Assembly (NCBI GenBank): GCA_002483105.1
Contig: DLHG01000013.1
Coordinates: forward strand, 310,001 to 374,000
DNA from: Bacteroidetes bacterium UBA7674
Lineage (GTDB): Bacteria; Bacteroidota; Bacteroidia; Chitinophagales; Chitinophagaceae
Direction of reading: 5' to 3'
Length of the DNA: 64,000 bases
Under the pieces are notes generated by a model. That model was not told the DNA's origin and did no database searches. It worked only from the letters and a program-made list of their open reading frames with translations. Below, one piece after another: positions 25,939-34,064 of this stretch. A program made the translations under genes and the position numbers. Numbering within the stretch: the stretch's first letter is position 1; each line of letters begins with the position of its first letter.

Positions 25939-26493
25939 TTACAGATGTTTCAACTCTTCTTTATACTTCAGTTCTAAAATTTCTCTTAATTTCTGTCTTG
26001 CCCTGAATAAGCGAACTTTTACATTGCTCAGGCTGAGGCCCAGTATCTGTCCCGTTTCTTCCAATGACTGTTCTGCCAGGTAGAATAAGGTGATGATCTG
26101 TGCGTCTGCATCAGGTAAGTGGTCAAGTGCTTTTTGGATGAGTGCTTTTTGGGATCTGCTGTCCTTGCTACCTTCTGCTATAATAGTATGATGTTCCTCA
26201 TCAAGCGATATAGTGTCCGTCTTCTTCTTGCGGGTATGGGACATACAGGTATTATTGGTAATAACGTACAGCCAGGTGCTGAACTTACTATCTCCTTTAA
26301 AATCCGCCAGTGAGCGGTAAGCCTTTATAAATGTTTCCTGCGCCATATCTTCCGCCTCCTCCCTGTTCTTTACGTGCCTCAGTGCAATGGTGAATACAAA
26401 ATGCTGATACCGCTCCACCAATACCGAGTAGGCATGTTGCTGCCCGCCGAGTACCTGCTTAATGATATCAGGATCCTGTAAATGTTCTTGCAT
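25939..26493 (-). CDS. ECF-type RNA polymerase sigma factor
   Basis: The protein has 184 residues from ATG 26493. Region 2 is visible (YSVLVERYQHFVFTIALRHVKNREEAEDMAQETFIKAYRSL, with the 2.4 part FSTWLYVITNN). Region 4 carries the HTH (LPDADAQIITLFYLAEQSLEETGQILGLSLSNVKVRLFRARQKLRE). The linker between them is charged. It is followed by the putative anti-sigma gene and divergent from the DUF6249 gene, probably one regulatory unit. Confidence 0.92.
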   Translation of the reverse strand: MQEHLQDPDIIKQVLGGQQHAYSVLVERYQHFVFTIALRHVKNREEAEDMAQETFIKAYRSLADFKGDSKFSTWLYVITNNTCMSHTRKKKTDTISLDEEHHTIIAEGSKDSRSQKALIQKALDHLPDADAQIITLFYLAEQSLEETGQILGLSLSNVKVRLFRARQKLREILELKYKEELKHL

Positions 26494-26644
26494 GTCTCTG
26501 TTAATAGACGCTATATTATAAATATAGGTTACAAGGTGGTACATTTATTTTCAGAAAAACATTTTTTGTAACCTTTTCTGATAACAAGAAGTCATAGATG
26601 TAACGGCAACAAACAAAACCGTATTCATCTTTAAAATTTATATC

Positions 26645-27049
26645 ATGGACGAAGAGATCTTTATTCCCATTATCGCAATGCTGAGTATCTGCACAACCGT
26701 TTTTGGACTGTATTATCTCCGTAACAGGGAGAATATGGCCCTGATAGAAAAGGGTATGAACCCGAGAAATGCAACTCCCGAAGAACCAAGAAGGTTTTCA
26801 GCGCTTAAGTACGGACTAATGTTTACAGGTGGCGGATTGGGTTTGGCGATAGCATTCCTTGTAGAATGGTCGATAGCAAAAGTAACGGTAGAAAAGTATC
26901 CTGAAACGATCAATGGTCAACTTTTCGAGCGAACATTTACCAACAGGGAAGATTTTCCGCAATTATACTTTGCACTCATCATTCTAGGAGCAGGTATAGG
27001 CCTTGTGAGCGCTTATCTCATCATGCGAAAGGATATGAAGAACAAATAA
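26645..27049 (+). CDS. DUF6249 membrane protein
   Basis: The protein has 134 residues with three TM segments (IFIPIIAMLSICTTVFGLYYL, YGLMFTGGGLGLAIAFLVEW, LYFALIILGAGIGLVSAYLIM). The loop RENMALIEKGMNP is the hallmark of this family. In the genomes I recall it is often next to an ECF sigma/anti-sigma pair, as here, so it is likely a target or accessory component. The biochemical role is unknown. It ends 5 bp before the convergent PhzF gene. Confidence 0.82.
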   Translation: MDEEIFIPIIAMLSICTTVFGLYYLRNRENMALIEKGMNPRNATPEEPRRFSALKYGLMFTGGGLGLAIAFLVEWSIAKVTVEKYPETINGQLFERTFTNREDFPQLYFALIILGAGIGLVSAYLIMRKDMKNK

Positions 27050-27054
27050 TAGCG

Positions 27055-27843
27055 TCACAGTACATTGATCTCACCTTTCAAGTAGGTGCAGGCATTGCCA
27101 CTGATATTTACCCTATCACCATTATAGACACATTGCAGATAGCCTTTCCGCTTAGAGAGCTGTTCTGCCTGCATTACCCGCTTACCAAGTTTTTCATGCC
27201 AATACCTGGTAAGTGTGGTATGTGCTGAGCCTGTTACCGGGTCTTCATTAATGCCGGATTGCGGTGCGAAGAAGCGCGACACAAAATCACAACTATCGCC
27301 TTTGGCACTAACGATCAGGCCACGTCCGGATAATAAAGAGATAGCATGAAGGTCAGGTTCAATATTTTCAATATCCTTTTGTGAGGATACTATCGCCAGG
27401 TAATCTGTTTTCCCCTTAAATGTCTGCAGTGGTGTAAGTGAAATGCCATCTATGACAGCCTGTGGCGTTTCTACCGGGGAAAAAATATCTGTCGGGAAGT
27501 CGAGTACAAGGAGTTCATTCTGTTTGGTTACTGTGAGCAAACCACTTCTCGCTGAATGGAAATGAATGGGATTCTCATTAATATTCAGCTCATTTAATAG
27601 AACATGAGCTGCCGCCAGTGTGGCATGTCCGCAAAGATCTACTTCTACAGTGGGAGTGAACCATCTTATCTCATACTTATTGCCTGAGCCCAGAATAAAC
27701 GCTGTTTCTGCCTGGTTATTTTCACCTGCTATAGATTGTAACAGATCATCGGGGATCCATTTGTTAAGGATGCAGACAGATGCAGGATTACCACCGAATA
27801 TTTTATCCGTAAATGCATCAACCTGGTAGATCGGTATTTTCAT
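27055..27843 (-). CDS. PhzF family isomerase/epimerase
   Basis: The protein has 262 residues. The PhzF fold starts IPIYQVDAFTDKIFGGNPASVCIL, with the catalytic Glu in NNQAETAF, then the RWFTPTVEVDLCGHATLAAAHVL motif and the C-terminal NEDPVTGSAHTTL. Members isomerise or epimerise small hydrophobic acids, including amino acids; the substrate here is unknown. It is the last gene of the five-gene operon starting with the EamA transporter, 1 bp from the DUF1572 gene. Confidence 0.9.
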   Translation of the reverse strand: MKIPIYQVDAFTDKIFGGNPASVCILNKWIPDDLLQSIAGENNQAETAFILGSGNKYEIRWFTPTVEVDLCGHATLAAAHVLLNELNINENPIHFHSARSGLLTVTKQNELLVLDFPTDIFSPVETPQAVIDGISLTPLQTFKGKTDYLAIVSSQKDIENIEPDLHAISLLSGRGLIVSAKGDSCDFVSRFFAPQSGINEDPVTGSAHTTLTRYWHEKLGKRVMQAEQLSKRKGYLQCVYNGDRVNISGNACTYLKGEINVL

Positions 27844-27844
27844 A

Positions 27845-28411
27845 TTATTTCTTCAATTCACTATCGGTAAAATGCCGTACACCTTTCTCTTGTGAGAATT
27901 TGTCAGCATTGTAATCATTTGATTTGTTTCGGGGAATCGATAAACTTTCCCAACTGTGGTTTCTGAGCATCTTGGCAACAAATACTATTTGCCCTACATG
28001 ATAGGGGTAGTGCGCCAGTTGTCTGTTGATGGCTTCCAGAACTGTATGTCCTTCATTTCGGATGTAGATAATAGTGTTTAAGTCATCATCAGTAATGCTC
28101 TCCAGTGCATCAAAGAGGCATTTCCAGCCTTCTTCCCATGTTTGCAGGATAGCCTCTCGGCCTGAGATGTCATTGTCAAATTCAGCATCGCGTTGCCTTG
28201 TCGGTTTTTCTCCGTCGGTGGTCAGGAAGTCTGTCCAGCGGCTGAGCATGTTTCCGTGCAGGTGTTTTACGATTACGGCTATGCTATTTGTTTCGTCATT
28301 AGGCAGCCAGTTGAGATCCTGATCTTCTATCTGCGCCATGGCTTTATCGCCCAGCGATTTGTAGTATTGGAATTGGCGTTTAGCACTTTTGAGAAATTCT
28401 ATTGTTGCCAT
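27845..28411 (-). CDS. DUF1572 (DinB-like) protein
   Basis: The protein has 188 residues, predicted all-alpha four-helix bundle. The family pattern is TNSIAVIVKHLHGNMLSRWTDFL, EWEEGWK-like TWEEGWKCLF, and INRQLAHYPYHVGQIVFVAKML. The His residues of HLHGNM and the HYPYHVGQ motif are candidate metal ligands as in the DinB/YfiT superfamily. The enzymatic activity is unknown; some relatives are metal-dependent thiol transferases. It is the fourth gene of the operon. Confidence 0.85.
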   Translation of the reverse strand: MATIEFLKSAKRQFQYYKSLGDKAMAQIEDQDLNWLPNDETNSIAVIVKHLHGNMLSRWTDFLTTDGEKPTRQRDAEFDNDISGREAILQTWEEGWKCLFDALESITDDDLNTIIYIRNEGHTVLEAINRQLAHYPYHVGQIVFVAKMLRNHSWESLSIPRNKSNDYNADKFSQEKGVRHFTDSELKK

Positions 28412-28425
28412 AATAAATGTTTTAT

Positions 28426-28887
28426 TTATCCTGCAATGATTGAGTCATCATAAATATCCCTTCTTAAAATGAACATGATGCGGTCGGGGCGGTCGTGGTG
28501 TTTAAAGCCAAATTGCTCATAGAGGCCATGTGCGTCCCAGGTGCCTAGTCCAACGTTCCTGAGCTTTTTCACCCAATCCTGTTCCATCAGTACAGACATC
28601 ATCTTCTTGCTTAAACCTTTCCCCCTGTGTTCTTCCAGCACATACACATCCGCCAGCCAAGCGAAAGTGGCATAGTCTGTAACCAACCGGCCATATCCTA
28701 CCTGTTCGTTTTTGTACAGGATGCCTATGACATAGGAGTTATTGAACGCTTGCTCAACCACTTCCTTCGGAATATTCTTAGACCAATATGATTCTGTGCT
28801 CAGCCACTGGTGTGCGGCTTCTGCGCTCAGTAAACTTTTATCCGTAGTAATGATGTAGTCCCCGAAAGGAACATTGATCACATTCAT
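28426..28887 (-). CDS. GNAT family N-acetyltransferase
   Basis: The protein has 153 residues. The core GNAT motif is ATFAWLADVYVLEEHRGKGLSKKMMSVLM, with the acetyl-CoA loop (H-R-G-K-G-L-S). The motif B part is LGTWDAHGLYEQFGF. The substrate is unknown. It sits 2 bp after the ilvE stop, between ilvE and DUF1572. Confidence 0.88.
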   Translation of the reverse strand: MNVINVPFGDYIITTDKSLLSAEAAHQWLSTESYWSKNIPKEVVEQAFNNSYVIGILYKNEQVGYGRLVTDYATFAWLADVYVLEEHRGKGLSKKMMSVLMEQDWVKKLRNVGLGTWDAHGLYEQFGFKHHDRPDRIMFILRRDIYDDSIIAG

Positions 28888-28889
28888 AG

Positions 28890-29939
28890 CTATATAATAT
28901 AGTTCCAGTTATTCTTGTCTTCTTTCAGTCCCCTGCGGATCTCGAAGAGGTCATTTTTCAATTGATACATAATGGCATCCTCGCCTATGTAGCAATCATA
29001 TTCCTTTCCTTCCATTGCTATGGACTTGATAGGCGCTATCACCGCTGCAGTACCCGCGCCGAATGCTTCTACACGTTTGCGGCTTTCCAGCGCTTCTTTT
29101 ATTTCTTTATAGCTGATGGGGCGAACATCCAGCGTTAAGCCTCTTTGTTCTGCGATTGTCAGTAGAGAATCCCTGGTCACTCCGTCAAGAGTAGTGCTGG
29201 AGAGGGATGGGGTGGTTATCACACCATCTATCACGAACATAATATTCATTGTTCCTGACTCTTCTATAAACTCATGGTTTTTCGCATCGGTCCATATCAC
29301 CTGGTCGTAGCCCTGTTCGCGGGCCAGTTGGGTAGGGTATAGAGCGCCACCGTAGTTGCCACCGCATTTTGTGGCACCTGTTCCGCCTTCGGCAGCACGG
29401 ATGTATTCTGTCTCTACTTTTACTTTTATCGGCTGCGCGTAGTATTGAAAGGCGGGGCTAGCTACTATCATGAACAGGTATTCATCTGCTGCTTTCACGC
29501 CCAGCTTCTCTTCAGAGGCTATCATGAAAGGGCGGAGGTATAACGCTCCATCTGCTTCTTCAGGTACCCATGCGCTGTCTAGCTGTACCAATTGGTGTAG
29601 TGCTTCTATAAATAATCCTTTAGGAACCTCCGGCATACACATGCGTTTCAGCGACTTGGAAAAGCGCTCATAGTGCTTTTCCGGGCGGAAGATATTCACC
29701 TTGCCATCCTGCATCATGAATGCTTTCATTCCTTCGAACACTGTCTGCCCGTAGTGGAGACACAGCGCGAACGGGCTCATGGTGAGGTTTTCGAAAGGGG
29801 TGATGCGGGCATTCTGCCACTGGCCGTTCTTATACTCGGCCAGGAACATGTGCTCCGTTGGCTGTGAGCCGAAAGGGATGGAACGTGTGTCTTTCACTTG
29901 CCTTTCTGCTTGCGCATTTACTGAAATAGTGTACTCCAT
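28890..29939 (-). CDS. ilvE: Branched-chain amino acid aminotransferase
   Basis: The protein has 349 residues of fold-type IV, PLP-dependent. The PLP Lys191 lies in EGGTGATKCGGNYG. LHYGQTVFEGMKAF and EESGTMNIMFV are present, as are the phosphate/carboxylate motifs TTLDGVTRDSLL and GTAAVIAPI. The length and GTGATKCGGNYG signature match the larger Bcat subgroup. It transfers amino groups between Val/Leu/Ile and 2-oxo acids. It is the second gene of the operon, 11 bp from the EamA gene. Confidence 0.93.
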   Translation of the reverse strand: MEYTISVNAQAERQVKDTRSIPFGSQPTEHMFLAEYKNGQWQNARITPFENLTMSPFALCLHYGQTVFEGMKAFMMQDGKVNIFRPEKHYERFSKSLKRMCMPEVPKGLFIEALHQLVQLDSAWVPEEADGALYLRPFMIASEEKLGVKAADEYLFMIVASPAFQYYAQPIKVKVETEYIRAAEGGTGATKCGGNYGGALYPTQLAREQGYDQVIWTDAKNHEFIEESGTMNIMFVIDGVITTPSLSSTTLDGVTRDSLLTIAEQRGLTLDVRPISYKEIKEALESRKRVEAFGAGTAAVIAPIKSIAMEGKEYDCYIGEDAIMYQLKNDLFEIRRGLKEDKNNWNYII

Positions 29940-29950
29940 AAGTTTAGTTT

Positions 29951-30895
29951 TTAAGATTCACTAACAGGATTGGTTTCAAATTGTTTCACTTCAGATAATC
30001 GATGTTGTTTTTTGTAGCCCATGTTCACTATGTACACGCCTGCTACAATGGCTATGAATGCGAATGCAGTATTTATATTCAGTTCTTCGGAATAAAAGAA
30101 GTATCCCATCAGGACAGCGACCAATGGATTGACATAGGCGTAGAGCGTAGTGATACCCACCGGCAATGTTCTTAGGGCAAATATGTATGCGGCATAAGCT
30201 ATTACAGATCCGAAGATGATCAGTGCTATTAAGGATAGCATACCATCTGTCTTCCATACCCACATACCTGTGTAGTCGTCTACAAAAGGACTAATGATCA
30301 GCATAAACAGGCCACCGAATAGTAATTGTAATCCTGAATTGAACATAGGGTTGACGGGAGTAGGGTATTTTTTGCTCTTTACACTACCAAATGCCCAGGT
30401 GCAGGTAGCTATCAATGTGCCGATGATTCCATAGAAGTACAAAGCCTCCGTACGGAAAGAAAGTTTGTCTTTTACAATGAACACCACACCAACCAGGCCG
30501 AGTAACAAGCCCACGCCTATCAGCGAATTAAATTTTTCCTTTTTAGAACCATAGAGTCCGAAAATTACCGCGAAGATGGGCATCATGGAGCAGATCAATG
30601 CAGCTACACCACTGGGGATATGTTTCTCCCCCCATGTTACCAGCCCGTTACCACAAGTCAGCAGTAAGAAACCGACGAGTGCCTGTCTCTTTATGTTAAC
30701 AGCAGAATAATCCCTGTTCTTATTTGTCGCCATACCGATAGCGAACAGGATGATGCCCGCTATTACCTGGCGGGAGCCCGCGAAAAAGAATGCTGCGGGG
30801 TAGGCTTCAACGCCTATTTTGATCAATAGGTAGGTCATACCCCATGCTATGCAAATGTAAATGAGCGCTATGTATGCTTTTGTCGTCTGTGTCAT
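29951..30895 (-). CDS. EamA/DMT family transporter
   Basis: The protein has 314 residues from ATG 30895. It has two five-TM EamA repeats (starting IALIYICIAWGMTYLLIKIGVEAYPA and ALYFYGIIGTLIATCTWAFGSV). The motif LPVGITTLYAYVNPLVAVLMGYFFYSEEL is typical of drug/metabolite exporters. The protein probably exports a small metabolite or amino acid. It is the first gene of the operon and divergent from the MocR regulator (103 bp), consistent with control by it. Confidence 0.9.
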   Translation of the reverse strand: MTQTTKAYIALIYICIAWGMTYLLIKIGVEAYPAAFFFAGSRQVIAGIILFAIGMATNKNRDYSAVNIKRQALVGFLLLTCGNGLVTWGEKHIPSGVAALICSMMPIFAVIFGLYGSKKEKFNSLIGVGLLLGLVGVVFIVKDKLSFRTEALYFYGIIGTLIATCTWAFGSVKSKKYPTPVNPMFNSGLQLLFGGLFMLIISPFVDDYTGMWVWKTDGMLSLIALIIFGSVIAYAAYIFALRTLPVGITTLYAYVNPLVAVLMGYFFYSEELNINTAFAFIAIVAGVYIVNMGYKKQHRLSEVKQFETNPVSES

Positions 30896-30942
30896 TTTCC
30901 GGTGTGAGTGGTATTTCTTAATACAAGACAAAAATCAGAAGA

Positions 30943-30975
30943 TTGTTTGAAACAAAACAGATACAATTTTTGTAT
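30943..30975. promoter_or_regulatory. Two palindromes in the EamA/MocR divergent region, candidate operator
   Basis: TTGTTTGAAACAA at 30943-30955 and ATACAATTTTTGTAT at 30961-30975 are both perfect palindromes, 5 bp apart. They lie in the 103-bp gap, 24 bp before the MocR ATG at the nearer edge. They are plausible binding sites for the divergently encoded regulator; no experiment or match supports this yet. Confidence 0.45.
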
Positions 30976-30998
30976 TTTTGACCATAACAGTTTATTTA

Positions 30999-32438
30999 AT
31001 GAAAACTTCACAAAAAGGTAAGAACGAACATTTGTACCTCCATATTGCTGATAATATAGAGCAGCAGATAATGGATAAAGTGCTGAACATTGGTGATAAA
31101 CTATTGTCTGTCCGTGTGTTGAGTAAGCAGCATGGGGTCAGTATCAGTACGGCATTGCAGTCGTATTACCATTTGGAAGCTAAAGGGTTGGTGGAGTCGA
31201 GGCCGCAGTCGGGGTATTATGTGCGGTTCAACCCATCGCGCTTTCCGCAGAAGATAGAAAAGAGCAACCCGCTACAGACCACGAAGAATAAAAACGTGGA
31301 AGCCATTATATCAGAAGTGTACGATGACTTCAGAAAACCGGGAGTGATACAGTTCTCGCTCAGCGTTCCCGCACCTGAATTGTTGCCTTTGGCAAAGCTG
31401 AACAAGGCTATGATGCAGGCGCTTCGTGACCTTCCTGCCAGTGGTACTTCTTACGAGCAACTACAGGGTAACGAAATGCTGCGCAGGCAGGTGGCGCGTT
31501 GGTCGATGCAATGGGGTGGGAGATTGCAGGCGGATGATATTATTACAACTGCGGGTTGCATGAATGCCGTTGCTTATTCACTTATGGCATTAACGAAACG
31601 CGGAGATACTATTGCGGTGGAAAGCCCTGTGTACTTTGGTACGCTGCGACTGGCCAATAGTATGGGACTGAAAGTACTGGAACTACCAACTGATCCCGAT
31701 GTAGGTGTGGATCCGGATGATGTGAAAAAGGCATTACAGAAGCATGATGTAAAGGCTTGCTTCTTTGTGCCGAATTTCAGTAACCCGCTTGGCTACTGTA
31801 TGCCTGATGAACAGAAAGAGACATTGGTAAAATTGCTGTCCTTCCATGGTGTTCCGCTGATAGAGGATGACCTGTATGGTGACGTATATTTCGGGAAGAC
31901 GAGGCCGCGCTCTTGCAAGAGCTTTGATGAAGAAGGTAACGTGCTGTGGTGCAGCTCTATTTCCAAGACGCTTGCACCCGGCTATAGGGTAGGCTGGGTA
32001 GCGCCGGGCAAGCATATAGAAAAGATCAAACGCCTGAAGCTATATCACAGCATCACTTCTGCCACACCACAACAAGCAGCAATCGGTGACTTCCTTGCAA
32101 CGGGCAGGTATGAACACCACCTTAGGAAGTTGCGCCAGACGTTGCACTCCAACAGCCTGCAATACATCAGGGCGATCAACGAGTATTTCCCGACGGGTAT
32201 CAAAGTTACCCGTCCACAGGGTGGGTTTATCCTGTGGGTGGAGTTAGATAAGAGCATTGATACTTACCAACTATACCAGGAGGCGATGCTGCACAAGATC
32301 AGTATAGCGCCGGGCAGCATGTTCACCCTGCAGGAACGTTACCAGAACTGTATCCGCCTTAGCTATGGTATGCAATGGAAGCCAGAGATAGACAGGGCGC
32401 TGAAAAAGCTCGGCAGTTTGGTGAAAAGTATGATGTAG
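30999..32438 (+). CDS. MocR-type GntR/aminotransferase regulator
   Basis: The protein has 479 residues from ATG 30999. An N-terminal winged helix (GNIEQQIMD.., LSVRVLSKQHGVSISTALQSYYHLEAKGLVESRPQSGYYV) is fused to a fold-type I aminotransferase-like domain. The PLP Lys323 is in SISKTLAPG. Other landmarks are FFVPNFSNPLG and PLIEDDLYGDVYFG, and the C-terminus has RLSYG. MocR proteins usually sense PLP or an amino acid and regulate a neighbouring gene. Here the neighbour is the divergent transporter/ilvE operon. Confidence 0.92.
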   Translation: MKTSQKGKNEHLYLHIADNIEQQIMDKVLNIGDKLLSVRVLSKQHGVSISTALQSYYHLEAKGLVESRPQSGYYVRFNPSRFPQKIEKSNPLQTTKNKNVEAIISEVYDDFRKPGVIQFSLSVPAPELLPLAKLNKAMMQALRDLPASGTSYEQLQGNEMLRRQVARWSMQWGGRLQADDIITTAGCMNAVAYSLMALTKRGDTIAVESPVYFGTLRLANSMGLKVLELPTDPDVGVDPDDVKKALQKHDVKACFFVPNFSNPLGYCMPDEQKETLVKLLSFHGVPLIEDDLYGDVYFGKTRPRSCKSFDEEGNVLWCSSISKTLAPGYRVGWVAPGKHIEKIKRLKLYHSITSATPQQAAIGDFLATGRYEHHLRKLRQTLHSNSLQYIRAINEYFPTGIKVTRPQGGFILWVELDKSIDTYQLYQEAMLHKISIAPGSMFTLQERYQNCIRLSYGMQWKPEIDRALKKLGSLVKSMM

Positions 32439-32457
32439 ATTTTCTATTTTGCCTGCG

Positions 32458-33384
32458 ATGCAGGAGCATAAAAAAGAAGAAACAGTTATTTGTCCGAACT
32501 GCGGCTTTGCCGCAACAAAGAATTATTGCGCCCAATGTGGGCAGGAGACGCATCTGCATAAAGAGACCTTTATCGGGTTGGTCACCCACTTTGTAGGGCA
32601 TTACTTTCATTACGACTCTAAGTTCTGGGGGACATTAAAAATGCTGTTCACGAAACCCGGTATGCTGACGGCTGCCTATTGGGAAAAGAAGCGGATGCGT
32701 TTTATCCCGCCTATATCATTGTATATCTTTGTGAGTATCGTTTTCTTCTTCTTTTTCTTTTCGACTGTGGGATCTGAAAAGCAGATACGAGAAATGGCAC
32801 CAGTAAGTGCAGAGGACAGCCTGATAATAGCTGGAAAACTAGACTCGTTGAAGCAGGTTGAATTGCTTCTTAAAAGGGGGGGTGATGCCAACGTAGATTC
32901 TTTAGAAAGGATCGCAGCCGCTCAAACCGCTACAAGATTATTTTCTTCCACGGATGAAATGTCCGCATTAATGAGTAAGTTGATTCATTCGGCTCCTAAG
33001 ATCTTCTTTTTTATGATACCAATTATGGCGTTCGTCCTGAGATTGTTGTACCGAAAAAGGAAGGACGTCCATTTTGTAGATCATTCAATATTTTCATTAC
33101 ATATACACGCATTTGCTTTCATTCTGCTTTTACCCTATCTATACGATTTGCCTGAACTGAGCAAGAGCTACAACTGGATAGATATTATAATATCGCTTAT
33201 TCAAAACATACTCCCGTTTCTAGGACTTGCCTACTTAGTTGTCGCAATACATAATGCTTACAAGAGCAGTTGGGGCAGGTCTACCCTTTATGGGCTGGTA
33301 ATATCTGCCAGCTACTTATTTTTCTTCATCTTAGTCGCATTGGGATATTTTATTTTTGTCCTGACTACGTCTATTCATCCTTAA
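32458..33384 (+). CDS. DUF3667 membrane protein
   Basis: The protein has 308 residues from ATG 32458 (a TTG three codons upstream is also possible). The N-terminus has a zinc-ribbon-like CPNCGFAATKNYCAQCGQ with four Cys. The DUF3667 motif follows (FHYDSKFWGTLKMLFTKPGMLTAAYWEKKRMRFIPPISLYIFVSIVFFFFFF), then four or five TM helices. The family is common in Bacteroidota; the role is unknown. It lies 19 bp after the MocR gene and may be read with it. Confidence 0.88.
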   Translation: MQEHKKEETVICPNCGFAATKNYCAQCGQETHLHKETFIGLVTHFVGHYFHYDSKFWGTLKMLFTKPGMLTAAYWEKKRMRFIPPISLYIFVSIVFFFFFFSTVGSEKQIREMAPVSAEDSLIIAGKLDSLKQVELLLKRGGDANVDSLERIAAAQTATRLFSSTDEMSALMSKLIHSAPKIFFFMIPIMAFVLRLLYRKRKDVHFVDHSIFSLHIHAFAFILLLPYLYDLPELSKSYNWIDIIISLIQNILPFLGLAYLVVAIHNAYKSSWGRSTLYGLVISASYLFFFILVALGYFIFVLTTSIHP

Positions 33385-33421
33385 TAATAAAAAAACCTAT
33401 TTTTATCTCTTAAACAGTAAA

Positions 33422-34003
33422 ATGAGTAAAATGAATAAAAAGGCTTTCTTTCTTTCAGTGGTTTCAGGAGTGTTGTTTGGCTTTTCAGGTTTCGCGCAAA
33501 CATCAGACTCGATAGGGTGTGAAAAATTCGTGGCGTACCAGTACGACCGGTTCACAGAAGAAAAAGAAGTATGGACAGCCGATGCTGTTACCCTGCTCAA
33601 TTCCGAAGGAACACCTACGGCTCCTTTATTGGCGAATAGCTACAAGATTCAATTTTATAATACTCTTACCGGTAAGCAACTGGATAAGTTCGATGCCAAT
33701 ATGATCGTTACCAGTGTAACGGGTAATAATGATCAACTGAAAGGCCAGAAAAGTGATGTGACGCTCTACCTGATATTTTCCGGGAACAAGAAGTTCAACA
33801 TGAAGGTAAAGATGACTTCTACCGAGGATGGTTATAAAATAGACCTACCATTCCAGGGCGAAGTGTTGCTGCACTACAAGACAAAGAAGTTAAAAGCCCT
33901 GAGGCTGAGCGGAAATTCAATCGGCAATATTGATTTTGATCTTGACAGCGACCAGTCTGTTCATTTGTTAAATGAGCTGACTTGTATGTTTAGTTATAAA
34001 TAG
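33422..34003 (+). CDS. Secreted protein of unknown function
   Basis: The protein has 193 residues with a signal peptide (MSKMNKKAFFLSVVSGVLFGFSGFAQ); ATG 33431 is an alternative start. The mature part is beta-rich with Lys/Thr strands (SDVTLYLIFSGNKKFNMKVKMTS). Only two cysteines remain in the mature part, one near its start (SIGCEKF) and one near its end (LTCMFSYK), perhaps a disulphide. No known family recognised. It is followed by a strong terminator at 34023-34059. Confidence 0.65.
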   Translation: MSKMNKKAFFLSVVSGVLFGFSGFAQTSDSIGCEKFVAYQYDRFTEEKEVWTADAVTLLNSEGTPTAPLLANSYKIQFYNTLTGKQLDKFDANMIVTSVTGNNDQLKGQKSDVTLYLIFSGNKKFNMKVKMTSTEDGYKIDLPFQGEVLLHYKTKKLKALRLSGNSIGNIDFDLDSDQSVHLLNELTCMFSYK

Positions 34004-34022
34004 TCTCAATGTCATTTTATAG

Positions 34023-34059
34023 AAAAAGCCTCTCTCGGTTCAACCGAGAGAGGCTTTTT
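34023..34059. terminator. Bidirectional terminator between convergent genes
   Basis: A long perfect stem (AAAAAGCCTCTCTCGG with CCGAGAGAGGCTTTTT) with a TTCAA loop has A and T runs at its ends. It sits between the plus-strand gene ending at 34003 and the minus-strand gene ending at 34065 and can serve both. Confidence 0.92.
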
Positions 34060-34064
34060 ATTAT

